Positions 54,708-63,270 of a stretch of DNA of 64,000 bases are shown here, piece by piece. Source of the stretch: Nocardiopsis ansamitocini. Its GTDB lineage: Bacteria > Actinomycetota > Actinomycetes > Streptosporangiales > Streptosporangiaceae. Location: contig NZ_BSQG01000002.1 in assembly GCF_030268225.1 (NCBI RefSeq), positions 372,001 through 436,000 of the forward strand, in the 5' to 3' direction. The stretch's first letter is position 1. Every line of letters begins with the position of its first letter. The position numbers and the translations under genes are program-made. Below the pieces are notes generated by a model. That model was not told the DNA's origin, ran no database searches, and saw only the letters and a list, made by a program, of their open reading frames with translations.

Positions 54708-55745
54708 TCAGGCGGGACGGCGACGCAGCGTGATGTTGGCGTTGGCCCCGGTATCCGGACTGACCACGACCTCCTGCCCGGCGGCAATGCCCTCCACGGT
54801 GAACTCGGCGTCCACCGGGACGTTGCGCTTGACCAGACCCAACGCGATCGGACCGAGTTCGTGGTGGCGCGCGGAACTGCCCACGAAGCCCACCGCGCGT
54901 CCGTCGAGTTCGATCGCGCTGCCCCGTGCTGGAAGCCGCTCGGCCGTTCCGTCCAGGTGCAGCATGACCAGACGGCGCGGCGGACGTCCGAGGTTGTGCA
55001 CGCGCGCGACCGTCTCCTGGCCCGGGTAGCAGCCTTTCTCCAGATGCACGGCCGCGCCGATCCACCCGGTCTCGTGGGCGATGGTGCGGTGGTCGGTGTC
55101 CAGGAACAGCCTCGGGGAGTGCGCGGCGATCCGCAGCGCCTCGTAGGCCCACAGGCCGGCAGGGCGCGCACCCGCGGCGGTCAGCGCGCCGGCTGCGGAC
55201 TCCAACGCCTCCCGTGGCACGAAGAGGTCGGTCTCGTGCTCGGTGGTGCGCACGGGAGCCTCGACCGCCGAGGGCAGGGCCGAGGCCAGGGCGGCCACCG
55301 CGTCGCCGCGTCCCGGGCCGAGGAGGGTCAGTACGGCGTACTCCTCGCTGAGGTCCGTCACCTCCACGCGCATCATGAATCGCATCGAGTCCAGGAACCG
55401 GGTGAGCTCCGCAGCGGTACCGGGCTCCACGTGCGCCCACAACGCCGAGCCGTCGTCCACGACGAACAGGTGGTCGTGGATGTGCCCCTTGGCGTCCATC
55501 CGCAGGGTCTCGGTCGCCGTGCCCGGGGTGATGGATTCCAGAGCCTGGCTGGTCATGCTGTGCAGCCATCCGAGCCGGTCGGCACCGGTCACCCGCACCA
55601 CGCCCCGGTTGCTGCGGTCGACCCACCCCGTCGCACGCTCCAGTGCGCGTTGTTCCTGGGCGGGCTCTCCGTAATGGGCGGCGACGGCGGAGTCGGGAGC
55701 CTCGGCGGCCACGGCGCCCGGGCGATTGAGCAGCGGCGAAGTCAT
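54708..55745 (-). CDS. ygfZ: folate-binding protein YgfZ (Fe-S cluster maturation)
   Basis: 345 residues. It is a GcvT-like fold protein that aids repair and assembly of some iron-sulfur enzymes with tetrahydrofolate. The signature KGCYPGQET (237-245), with the conserved Cys239, is present. The N-terminal GVVRVTGADRLGWLHSMTSQ corresponds to the folate pocket. The ATG at 55745 is the natural start; upstream extension to 55928 is not conserved in character. A nearby client could be the 4Fe-4S enzyme MutY. Confidence 0.93.
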   Translation of the reverse strand: MTSPLLNRPGAVAAEAPDSAVAAHYGEPAQEQRALERATGWVDRSNRGVVRVTGADRLGWLHSMTSQALESITPGTATETLRMDAKGHIHDHLFVVDDGSALWAHVEPGTAAELTRFLDSMRFMMRVEVTDLSEEYAVLTLLGPGRGDAVAALASALPSAVEAPVRTTEHETDLFVPREALESAAGALTAAGARPAGLWAYEALRIAAHSPRLFLDTDHRTIAHETGWIGAAVHLEKGCYPGQETVARVHNLGRPPRRLVMLHLDGTAERLPARGSAIELDGRAVGFVGSSARHHELGPIALGLVKRNVPVDAEFTVEGIAAGQEVVVSPDTGANANITLRRRPA

Positions 55746-56237
55746 GGACCAAAGCCTATGTCCCGTTCGGGGCGCACCGTCGGCGTCCACCCCGGGGCCG
55801 GTCACCGGGAATGAACGGGGGAGAAAGGCCGGCTCCGGTGGCGTCCGCCAAGCCCGGAGGGGCCGTGTGCGGCGGTCGCGGAAAAACATTTGCCCCTGCG
55901 CCGGGGCGCGACGTACCGTCGGAGGCACGCAAGAGAGGAGGTGGTCCGAAAGTGCATTCTTTTAGGACTCGCGAGGTGTTCGTCCGCTAGGGCGAGCCGC
56001 TTTTCGGATCGCTCCGGCGAATCCGCGATGGACACCCAGACCCTCGGGCGGCCGGCTTTGTCCAACCGGCCCCGGTCACCCCGACCGGATAAGACGCCCG
56101 GGGGTCTGTCCATGCCCGCATGCGCGGCCGCCGCACCGGTGGGCCGTCGATCCCCACGGTGCACGACGACCGCCTCCCTGCCTCCCCCACCGGTACGGGG
56201 CCGGGGGAGGCAGCCCCCGGCAGGACGTACGGCGGTC
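55746..56237. promoter_or_regulatory. intergenic region with a possible promoter and mini-ORF
   Basis: 490 bases between two leftward genes. On the rightward strand, TTGCCC (55890-55895), an 18-base spacer and TACCGT (55914-55919) resemble a promoter. About 33 bases on, after the strong ribosome site GAGGAGGT, a GTG at 55952 opens a 12-codon frame ending at 55990. No downstream partner gene lies in that direction for 1 kb. Confidence 0.4.
55952..55990 (+). CDS. possible 12-aa micro-peptide (VHSFRTREVFVR)
   Basis: GTG at 55952 to TAG at 55988-55990, preceded by an unusually good ribosome site (GAGAGGAGGTGG) and a candidate promoter. It is too short to judge by composition. It may be a leader or small-RNA-encoded peptide, or a chance match. 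Confidence 0.3.
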   Translation: MHSFRTREVFVR

Positions 56238-56771
56238 CTACTTGTCGATCCGCTTCAGTTGCGCGGACATGTACGACTGGAGCTCGTGGCCGTCCGCGGC
56301 GAGGTCCCAGGCGTAGCCCAGCGTCTCGCGGTCGTCGCCGAAAAGGCCGTAGAGGCGGTGGCTGCCGGTGACACCCAGTCCGGTCTCGGTGCGCATCACG
56401 ACGTCGGTGTAAAGCTCCACCCGGCTGGCGAAGATGGTTCCGAGGTAGACCTCGTTGAACCCCTCCGGATGCGACAGCAGCACCTCCAGGTGCACGCCGG
56501 GCTTGTCGTCGTCGGTCTTCTCGCTGTCGTCGCCCAGTCGGACCCGCCAGTAGCCGGACTCCGACGTCACCGGCTCGCCCAGTTTGCCGTCCGCGTCCAG
56601 GCGCCACACCTGGCTGCTGTAGCTCAGGTAGGGGTGTCCCTGGTGGGTGAATTCGACCTCCTGGCCGAACTGGAATTCCTCGGCGCCCTCGTAACCTGCG
56701 ACGCCGACGCCTTCCCAGCGGCCGACGAGGAAGGACAGTTTCGCGAGGTCGGGGTGAAGGTCAGGCTGCAT
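56238..56771 (-). CDS. nitrobindin-family heme-binding beta-barrel
   Basis: 177 residues from the ATG at 56771, matching the FABP-like nitrobindin/THAP4 C-terminal fold: LSFLVGRWEGVGVAGYEG near the N-terminus, FTHQGHPYLSYSSQVW, ESGYWRVRLG and a C-terminal YAWDLAADGHELQSYMSAQLKRID. Nitrobindins bind ferric heme and may detoxify peroxynitrite or sense nitric oxide. The proximal His appears to be within the C-terminal DGHELQSYM segment (inference). The frame is open upstream to 56975 but lacks family likeness there. Confidence 0.9.
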   Translation of the reverse strand: MQPDLHPDLAKLSFLVGRWEGVGVAGYEGAEEFQFGQEVEFTHQGHPYLSYSSQVWRLDADGKLGEPVTSESGYWRVRLGDDSEKTDDDKPGVHLEVLLSHPEGFNEVYLGTIFASRVELYTDVVMRTETGLGVTGSHRLYGLFGDDRETLGYAWDLAADGHELQSYMSAQLKRIDK

Positions 56772-57060
56772 ATCCCCAAGGTTATCGGCGCCGGGGACTT
56801 CCCGTACCCCTACACCCCGGTACACCCCGGTCGGTTGGCGGCGATCATCGCGACCGGGCATTCGTCTCTCTCTTCGCGGGTGTCCACCCGCCATTCGCAC
56901 CGGGGCCCACCCGGCTCGGTACCACTGTGATCGGCGCTGTCGGCGGGACTCCTGAGTGCCGGATATCCCGGCCAATCCTGGTAAAGAGGAAGCAACGGGT
57001 CCCAGGACGCAGGATCATAGATATTCTGCGGCGTTCGACGATTGGAAAGAGGCGGCTTTA

Positions 57061-57837
57061 ATGCTGGTAATCGGGACGGCCCTCCTCCTCGGCGCGGCGA
57101 TCCTGGTACCACTCGCCTACCTTGCGATTCGGAGGGCGAACGCCCGGCGCGCTCTCGCCGAACTGCGGCCCTCCGCCCTGGTCGGTATGGCCGGCGACGA
57201 CGTCACCCTTTCCGGTGTCGCGGTAGCCGGCCCCAACGGAGTGCTGGAATCGCGGCTGGCCGGGGCCGTCTGCGTCTGGCACGGGCACGAGGTGCTGCGC
57301 CATTTCGCGACCTGGGAGGAGCGGCAGGGCGCTGAGCGTGAGCGGGTGATGGGCAACGACTCCATCGCCGATCACACCTCGCCCGAGCTCTTCGGTGTCG
57401 TCGTGTCGGAGGGGGCCCGGCCCTCCCGACCGCTTCCCCTGCTGGTGGACCCCGAGGACGCCCACGTCGAGGGCGTGCACATGTGCCTGCAACGCGTGAT
57501 CGGCCGGCCGCAGAGGGGTGTCCCCGCCCCGGCCGACGACCTGCTCGGCCGGGTCAAAGGGCGTATTTCCGGGATCTTCCGGGGGGAGACCATCGAGTTC
57601 GAGTACCGCGAGTGGGTGATCCGTCCCGGTGATCGGGTCACCGTGCGCGGCCGGGTCGAACTGCGCGAGGGGCACCCGGTCCTGGTGGCTCCCCGGGACG
57701 GCCGGCTCGGGATCGCGCTCGGCGGGACCGAGGAGGAGGCGCCCCCGGCAGGTGCCGCCGGGGGAGTGCTGCTGGGCGCGGGGGCCGCTGCGGCAGGCGT
57801 TGCGGGGCTGGCCCTGGTGCTCGTGGCTTCTTTGTGA
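57061..57837 (+). CDS. GIDE-domain (E3-ligase-like) membrane protein
   Basis: 258 residues with an N-terminal membrane helix (1-24, LVIGTALLLGAAILVPLAYLA) and a C-terminal one (about 235-256, Ala/Gly-rich). Between them is a GIDE domain as found in mitochondrial MULAN: DDVTLSGVAVAGPNGVLESRLAGAVCVWHGHEV, then EYREWVIRPGDRVTVRGRVEL. There is no RING finger, so despite automatic labels it is not a ubiquitin ligase. Bacterial members are of unknown function. The ATG at 57061 is preceded by GAAAGAGG. It lies in the same direction as the DsrE gene 30 bases on. Confidence 0.85.
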   Translation: MLVIGTALLLGAAILVPLAYLAIRRANARRALAELRPSALVGMAGDDVTLSGVAVAGPNGVLESRLAGAVCVWHGHEVLRHFATWEERQGAERERVMGNDSIADHTSPELFGVVVSEGARPSRPLPLLVDPEDAHVEGVHMCLQRVIGRPQRGVPAPADDLLGRVKGRISGIFRGETIEFEYREWVIRPGDRVTVRGRVELREGHPVLVAPRDGRLGIALGGTEEEAPPAGAAGGVLLGAGAAAAGVAGLALVLVASL

Positions 57838-57867
57838 AGCGTGCGTCGGGAGCACTACGCTTTGGCC

Positions 57868-58230
57868 ATGAATCGCGCGTTGGTTATCAAGGCGACAGCC
57901 GGTGAGGACGCCCCCGAACGCTGCAATCAGGCGTTCACTGTTGCGGCCGCGGCCGTGGCCAGTGGGGTGCGGGTGTCCCTGTGGCTCACCGGGGAGGCCA
58001 GCTGGCTGGCGGTTCCCGGCAGGGCCGCGAAGTTCACCCTCCCCCATGCCGCGCCGCTGAACGATCTTCTGGACCTCGTGCTGGCCCAGGGCACGGTGAC
58101 CGTGTGCACGCAGTGCGCGGCCCGGCGCGAGCTGACCGTCGACGACCTCGTCGACGGCGTGCGTATCGCGGGCGCGCCCAGCTTCGTCGAGGAGATCACC
58201 GAAGAGGGCGTGCAGGCGCTCGTCTACTGA
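57868..58230 (+). CDS. DsrE/DsrF-like sulfur-relay family protein
   Basis: 120 residues with the DsrE fold: an N-terminal RALVIKATAGEDAPERCNQAFTVAAAAVASGVRVSLWLTGEASWLA, then DLVLAQGTVTVCTQCAARR with a CxxC pair, and a final LVDGVRIAGAPSFVEEI. The Cys of this region carries persulfide in characterised DsrE proteins; here Cys-Thr-Gln-Cys is the candidate. It is probably co-transcribed with the GIDE protein. Confidence 0.88.
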   Translation: MNRALVIKATAGEDAPERCNQAFTVAAAAVASGVRVSLWLTGEASWLAVPGRAAKFTLPHAAPLNDLLDLVLAQGTVTVCTQCAARRELTVDDLVDGVRIAGAPSFVEEITEEGVQALVY

Positions 58231-58237
58231 CGGGCAG

Positions 58238-58289
58238 CCGCCCGGCCCGGCCGCCCGTTGCAACAACGGAGCGGCGGCCGGGCCGGCGG
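58238..58289. terminator. large GC hairpin between convergent genes
   Basis: CCGCCCGGCCCGGCCGCC (58238-58255) pairs with GGCGGCCGGGCCGGCGG (58273-58289) apart from one extra C. It lies between the DsrE and xylanase stops. Confidence 0.8.
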
Positions 58290-58299
58290 ACCTGCCGGA

Positions 58300-59706
58300 C
58301 TACTGGGACGTGCACGCCGTGCCGTTGAGGGTGAACGTGCCGGGTGCGGGGTTGGTGCCGCTGTGGGAGGCGTTGAAGCCCAGCGTGACATTGCCGCCGG
58401 GGGCGATCGCCCTGTTCCACGCCGCATTGGTCACCCGCACGGTGGAGCCGCTCTGCGACCAGGTCCCGTTCCACCCGTTGGTGACGGACTGACCGCTGGA
58501 GAAGGTCCACGACAGTTCCCAGCCGTCAATGGCCGTCGTACCCGGGTTGGCGACGGTGATCGCCCCGGTGAAACCGTTGTTCCACTGGTCGGCCACCGAG
58601 TACCGCACCGCGCACGTCCCGTTTCCGGGTTCCCCCGGTTCCTCGGGGGGAGTGCCGCCCAGCAATTGGTACACCGAGTTCCACGCGGGCTTGGGCCGGT
58701 ACTGCGCATCGTGCATCAGCGCCGCCCCTTCACCGGGGAAGGTGTCGGGGATCCAGGAGAGGCCGTCGGTGACCCCCCAGACCGTGACGCCGATGCAGCC
58801 GTCCACCGCGATGCAGCTCTGGAACACCGAGCGGTAGTCGGCGGCCTGGGTCTGGAGTTTGGCGTCGGTCACGGGAAGCTGCATACGGATGTCCAGCTCG
58901 GTGATGGCCACGTCGAGCCCGAGGTCGGCGAAGCGCTGCATGTTGGCCGCGAACGTCGAAGGCACCTGGCCGATGATGATGTGGCCCTGGATGCCGATCC
59001 CGTCCAACGGGACGCCCGCCGCCAGCAGTTCCACGGCCAGGTTGTAGAGGGCGTTGCTCTTGGCGTTGATTCCCTCGATGTTGTAGTCGTTGATGTAGAG
59101 CTTGGCGCCGGGGTCGGCCGCGCGCGCCCAGCGCAGCGAGTCCGCGATGTAGTCGACGCCGAGGTTGTCGTACCAGATCGTCCCGCGGTAGCTGCCGTTC
59201 TCGTTGAAGGGTTCGTTCACCACGTCCCAGGCGTACACCCGGCCCTCGTAGCGTCCGGCCTGGACCGCGATGTGCTCGCTCAGGATCGTGCGGAGCTGGG
59301 CCGGGGTGAAGTTGCCCGATGTCAGCCAATTGGGCTGTTGGCTGTGCCAGACGAGGGTGTGCCCGCGCACGATCTGGTCGTTGGCCTCGGCGTAGGCGAC
59401 GATCTGGTCGGCGGGGCCCCAGTTGTACTGGCCGCGGGTGGGTTCGACCGACCCCCATTTCATCTCGTTTCCGGGGGTGACCGCTTCGTACTCGCGACCC
59501 ACGATCGCCTCGTAAGCGGGGATGGAGGCCAGCGGCGCGGCTTCGATGCCGTTGCCGACATGGATCCCGGCGGCCGCGGCAAGCTCCCGCAAGGGGGTGG
59601 GGTCGGCGGCCTGGGCGGTCGGGGCGGTGAGCAGTCCTGCTGCGCACAGCCCGGTGGCGAGGAGGCCGAGTAGTCGGGTCGCGCGACGGTGACGGTTGTC
59701 CGTCAT
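58300..59706 (-). CDS. secreted endo-1,4-beta-xylanase, GH10 with CBM2 module
   Basis: 468 residues. A signal peptide (about 1-34, cleaved near TAQAADP) is followed by a GH10 TIM barrel (about 38-345) with acid/base Glu165 in WDVVNEPF and nucleophile Glu270 in AITELDIR, plus GHTLVWHSQQPNW. A short Pro/Glu/Gly linker leads to a C-terminal CBM2 (about 368-466) framed by cysteines, with the surface tryptophans typical of cellulose binding (QWNNGF, GWELSWTF, NGWNGTWSQ). It degrades xylan outside the cell. A perfect CelR-type palindrome 90 bases upstream predicts induction by cellobiose. Confidence 0.96.
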   Translation of the reverse strand: MTDNRHRRATRLLGLLATGLCAAGLLTAPTAQAADPTPLRELAAAAGIHVGNGIEAAPLASIPAYEAIVGREYEAVTPGNEMKWGSVEPTRGQYNWGPADQIVAYAEANDQIVRGHTLVWHSQQPNWLTSGNFTPAQLRTILSEHIAVQAGRYEGRVYAWDVVNEPFNENGSYRGTIWYDNLGVDYIADSLRWARAADPGAKLYINDYNIEGINAKSNALYNLAVELLAAGVPLDGIGIQGHIIIGQVPSTFAANMQRFADLGLDVAITELDIRMQLPVTDAKLQTQAADYRSVFQSCIAVDGCIGVTVWGVTDGLSWIPDTFPGEGAALMHDAQYRPKPAWNSVYQLLGGTPPEEPGEPGNGTCAVRYSVADQWNNGFTGAITVANPGTTAIDGWELSWTFSSGQSVTNGWNGTWSQSGSTVRVTNAAWNRAIAPGGNVTLGFNASHSGTNPAPGTFTLNGTACTSQ

Positions 59707-59783
59707 GGTCGTTTCCTTTCGTGTGAGGACGCATCACTGCTTCTGCGCGGCCGGCGTGCCCCCTCAGGTGCCGGTCCAGGGTG

Positions 59784-59817
59784 CCGCATAATTTGGGAGC
59801 GCTCCCAAATTATGCGG
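59784..59817. promoter_or_regulatory. CelR-type operator in a 34-bp perfect palindrome
   Basis: CCGCATAATTTGGGAGC (59784-59800) is followed directly by its exact reverse complement (59801-59817). The core TGGGAGCGCTCCCA (59794-59807) is the 14-bp site bound by CelR, the LacI-type cellulase repressor of Thermobifida, released by cellobiose. It lies about 80 bases upstream of the xylanase start. The A/T arms could also supply the -10 element. Confidence 0.92.
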
Positions 59818-59894
59818 ACAGTGACGAATCTAACACCGTCCGGTTCGGGAGAAAAGAACGAATCCGCCCCGACCGCCCGCAGACGCGCCGGGCC

Positions 59895-60320
59895 TCACAC
59901 GTCCAGGACGACCGTGAACGGGCCCTCGTTGGTCAGCGAGACCGACATGTCCGCGCCGAACTCACCGGTCTCGACCCGGGCCCCCAGCGCGCGCAACTCC
60001 TCGACCACCCGATCCACCAGAGGTTCGGCCACCGGCCCCGGAGCCGCGGCCTGCCAGGTGGGCCGGCGCCCCTTGCGCGCGTCGCCGTACAGGGTGAACT
60101 GGCTGACCACCAGCAGGGGGGCGTCGACGTCCGAGCACGACTTCTCCTCCGCCAGCAGCCGCACCGTCCACAGCTTGCGGGCCAACTTCGCGGCCTCGGC
60201 GGTGCCGTCGGTGTGGGTCACGCCCACGAGCGCCATCAGTCCCGGCTCGGTGATCGACCCGACGGTGCGCCCGCCCACGGTCACCGAGGCGTGGCTGACC
60301 CGCTGTACTACCGCTCTCAT
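59895..60320 (-). CDS. dtd: D-aminoacyl-tRNA deacylase
   Basis: Removes D-amino acids wrongly attached to tRNA. It has 141 residues, the normal length, with [15 protein letters not shown] at the N-terminus, the Ser/Gln motif [21 protein letters not shown] and the cross-subunit [12 protein letters not shown] end with the conserved Gly-Pro pattern (here NEGPFT). It lies 24 bases downstream of the DUF2207 gene on the same strand, so the two may form an operon. Confidence 0.95.
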   Translation of the reverse strand: MRAVVQRVSHASVTVGGRTVGSITEPGLMALVGVTHTDGTAEAAKLARKLWTVRLLAEEKSCSDVDAPLLVVSQFTLYGDARKGRRPTWQAAAPGPVAEPLVDRVVEELRALGARVETGEFGADMSVSLTNEGPFTVVLDV

Positions 60321-60344
60321 GTCCGTTCCTCGGGTTGGATGGAT

Positions 60345-62123
60345 TCAGCCCAGCGCGCGGAACTGCCGCGTGTTGGAGATGACGCCGGACAGCGTCAGGG
60401 TGAAGGTCTTGATGGAGTCGGCGAAATCGTCCAGACCCCAGTTCTCCGGACCGTGGTACCAGGGCAGCTCGGCCTCCTCCTCCGAACCCGCCGCCGCCAG
60501 GATGCGCGCCCACCGCTCCACGTTGTCGAAGATGATCGCGTAGGGAAGGTAGCGGGAGAACAACTGCACCCGGCGCCCCGGAGGGATGTCCTCCACCCCC
60601 GCACGGTGCAGGTACGCGCGAAAGCCCAGTGTGTGGGCGAACACCGCGCTTCCCAGTCGGGTCTTGGCCGGCATGTACTGCGCGCCGACGGTGACCGCCG
60701 CGCCGGCGATGACAATGGCCAGCCCGGTGAACGCGGCGCTCGTGTAGGTCGCCAGGACGATGGTTGTCACCACTCCGAACACCGTCAGCCCGATGCCGGT
60801 CGTCGTCCACTGGTTGCGCTCCAGGTTGGGCTTGCGCGCGAACCAGCGCAGTCGGACCATGTCCCGGTACAACTCGTTGCGTACTCCGGCCAGGCGCTGG
60901 GCGAACCCCTCGCCCAGCTCCGACAGCCGGATCGAGTCCCGGTCGTAAAAGAGGGCGTCCAACAGGAGCTGTTCGTAGGGGAGCAGGTCCTGCTCGCCAC
61001 GCCGACCGGCACGTTCCAGCAGCCAGTCGACCGATGCGAAGTGCTCGTGCGGTAGTTCTTCGATCGTCAGGTAGCCGCGCACCGCAAGGTCCAGCACGGT
61101 CGCGGTGATGTCCACGACGTCGGCCTGTTCGTCGATGAGCGTGCCGATCTGCCCGGGGTGCACGTCGTCGGGCGGATGGAAGCGCAGCGTCCCGCCGCCC
61201 TCCTCCACCGGAGCGTGGTCGCCCAGCCTGGCTTCGGCGCGCAGCGCCCGCTCGTCGCGGCCGCGCACCCGGATCAGTACGACCAGGCCGCCCACCAGCA
61301 CCACCAACAGCAGCCCGAACACGCTCCCGGTCGCCGGAGTGATCGCGAACGCCGAGGTGAGCGACCAGTTCTTGCTCAGGATGTGCGCGCTCCGGGCAGC
61401 GCTCCCCGGATAGCTCACCACGATGCTCAGCGTCTGGCCCGCGCCCAGGTCGGCCTGGAGGAACCGAGCGATGAGCGCCTGGTGGCCGCCCATGTCGGAG
61501 GAGGTGCAGTAGATCGAACTGCGCGGATCTCCGGCGGCGCACGACAGCGCCAGCGGTGGCCGCTCGGCGTCCACCGTCACCTTCGTCTCATCGACGGGCA
61601 GGCTGTAGCCGCCCACGGCCGTCCACTCCAGTTCCAGCCGGTCGCCCAGTTGTCCGGCGGTGCCCTCGACGGTGTAGTCCAGTACGACCTCGGAGGCCCC
61701 GGCCACGGCGATGTCGGCCGTCAACACGGTGCCGTTCTCGGAGGTGGCGACCTCGACCGGCGCACCCTCGCCGTTGACGGCCTTCAGGCCGCTCAACCGG
61801 TACAGGCGGTCATGATCGGTGTCGTAGGGCTCGCGGATCACGAACTCCCGGGTGAACTCCTCGGGTCCTCCGCCGCCGAAGGCGATGCGTTCCTCGGCGT
61901 GCAGAACGCCCTCGCGGTCGAGTACCAGTGAGATCTCGTTCACGATTTGGCCATTGACGACCGCACCCGGAAGTGTCGAGTGTGTGGGGGGCTCGCTCTC
62001 CGAGGCATGGGAGGCATGGGCGGTAAAGGGCAGAGCGAGCAACGCGAGAGCCGCCGCCCCGGCCATCGCACGGGCAACAGTGCACACGGAGCCCGACACC
62101 GGTTCGGGCTGACACCACCACAT
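60345..62123 (-). CDS. DUF2207 membrane protein
   Basis: 592 residues. An N-terminal signal segment (about 18-40, MAGAAALALLALPFTAHA), an extracytoplasmic beta-rich domain (about 55-255), a membrane helix (about 270-290, VFGLLLVVLVGGLVVLIRV), a cytoplasmic region with winged-helix-like DITATVLDLAVRGYLTIEE, and two further helices (about 450-490) form the DUF2207 layout. The last residues include the AIIFDNVERWARIL motif. The function is unknown; it may sense the envelope. The start is uncertain between the ATG at 62123 and later codons. Confidence 0.9.
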   Translation of the reverse strand: MWWCQPEPVSGSVCTVARAMAGAAALALLALPFTAHASHASESEPPTHSTLPGAVVNGQIVNEISLVLDREGVLHAEERIAFGGGGPEEFTREFVIREPYDTDHDRLYRLSGLKAVNGEGAPVEVATSENGTVLTADIAVAGASEVVLDYTVEGTAGQLGDRLELEWTAVGGYSLPVDETKVTVDAERPPLALSCAAGDPRSSIYCTSSDMGGHQALIARFLQADLGAGQTLSIVVSYPGSAARSAHILSKNWSLTSAFAITPATGSVFGLLLVVLVGGLVVLIRVRGRDERALRAEARLGDHAPVEEGGGTLRFHPPDDVHPGQIGTLIDEQADVVDITATVLDLAVRGYLTIEELPHEHFASVDWLLERAGRRGEQDLLPYEQLLLDALFYDRDSIRLSELGEGFAQRLAGVRNELYRDMVRLRWFARKPNLERNQWTTTGIGLTVFGVVTTIVLATYTSAAFTGLAIVIAGAAVTVGAQYMPAKTRLGSAVFAHTLGFRAYLHRAGVEDIPPGRRVQLFSRYLPYAIIFDNVERWARILAAAGSEEEAELPWYHGPENWGLDDFADSIKTFTLTLSGVISNTRQFRALG

Positions 62124-62267
62124 GGCGGATCAGCCTATCGGCCGGTGTCGGCCGCCGCCCGAGCCAGGTCAGGCAGGAGCTGCCCCATTTGACCCGTCAT
62201 AATCGTGAAGGCGAGTTGTGCGGTAGACCGTCGCCACGAGCCGGGCCCGCCGGAAGGGACGCAGAAC

Positions 62268-63230
62268 ATGGGCAAGTCGAGCCGCCGCAGCGCCACCGAC
62301 GCAGGGGCCGAGTACGCGCTGCCCGTACACGCTGCCAAGCCTCGTCCCCACCTGGGTATCGGCGTCATGGTGGTCCTGATCACCGGCCTGGGAGCCGTCG
62401 CGCTCGCCGGATTCGTCACCGTCGCGGCGTTCTTCGACGGCGGCAACCGGCCCGCGCCCTCCACGGCAGCCCCTGCCCACGGGCCCGCCGTCCGGCAGGA
62501 CGACACCATGGCCGTCAGCAACCACGACGACGGGCTCGACGCCAACCGGCTCTACAGCAGTGGGCGCCTCGCCGAGGTCGCCTGCGAGGCACCCCGGCTG
62601 CACCCCAGGGACGCGACCTCCATGGAAGTCTTCCTGCACACCGTCACCGACTGCCTCGACGAGTCGTGGGGCGAGCACTTCGCGGACTCGGCGATGCCGT
62701 TCGAACCACCCAACCGGGTCTACTGGTACGCCTCCGGGCAGAGCCCGTGCGGCAATTACCCCGTCGAAGGAACCTCCGCGTTCTACTGCCAGGCCAACCA
62801 GGGGCTTTATCTCGGGGTCGCAGACATAGTCGAGACGTCTGCGGGTACTGGCGACGCCGAGGCGTACGGCTTCCTGCTCAGTCACGAGTACGGTCACCAC
62901 GTGCAGGGCGAAGCCGGCATCCTCGACCGCTACCAGGACGAGCGCAGCGGCCAGGGGACCTCTGCCGACCGTGACCTGTGGACCCGGAGAGGCGAACTCC
63001 AGGCCAACTGCCTCGGGGGCGTCTTCCTGGGATCGGTGGCCGACAGTTTTCCGATCGGTGGCGAAGGGCGGGCGAATATTCTCAAGGACGTCGGGCTGCG
63101 CTCGGACCGTGGTGACGACCGTACGCACGGGACCCCGCAGAACGGGCAGATGTGGACGGACCACGGTATGGACCGCCAGGACCCGGCGGCCTGCAACACC
63201 TGGGACGCCAGAACGGAACTGGTCGACTGA
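62268..63230 (+). CDS. neutral zinc metallopeptidase, membrane anchored (first copy)
   Basis: 320 residues from the ATG at 62268, preceded by GAAGGGA. One membrane helix (about 31-55) places the protease domain outside. The zinc site is HEYGHHVQ (His206, His210), with a third ligand expected in RRGELQANCLGG (Glu). Four cysteines frame the domain. This is the YpfJ-type 'putative neutral zinc metallopeptidase' family, substrate unknown. A second copy starts 41 bases after its stop. Confidence 0.92.
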   Translation: MGKSSRRSATDAGAEYALPVHAAKPRPHLGIGVMVVLITGLGAVALAGFVTVAAFFDGGNRPAPSTAAPAHGPAVRQDDTMAVSNHDDGLDANRLYSSGRLAEVACEAPRLHPRDATSMEVFLHTVTDCLDESWGEHFADSAMPFEPPNRVYWYASGQSPCGNYPVEGTSAFYCQANQGLYLGVADIVETSAGTGDAEAYGFLLSHEYGHHVQGEAGILDRYQDERSGQGTSADRDLWTRRGELQANCLGGVFLGSVADSFPIGGEGRANILKDVGLRSDRGDDRTHGTPQNGQMWTDHGMDRQDPAACNTWDARTELVD

Positions 63231-63270
63231 AAAGGGCAGCGCCACGGGCGCGTGAGCGTGGGGGCGGGAC

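Noticed and set aside
57061-57837. E3 ubiquitin ligase label for the GIDE-domain protein
   Set aside because: No RING finger or partner system is present; only the GIDE domain is shared with MULAN.
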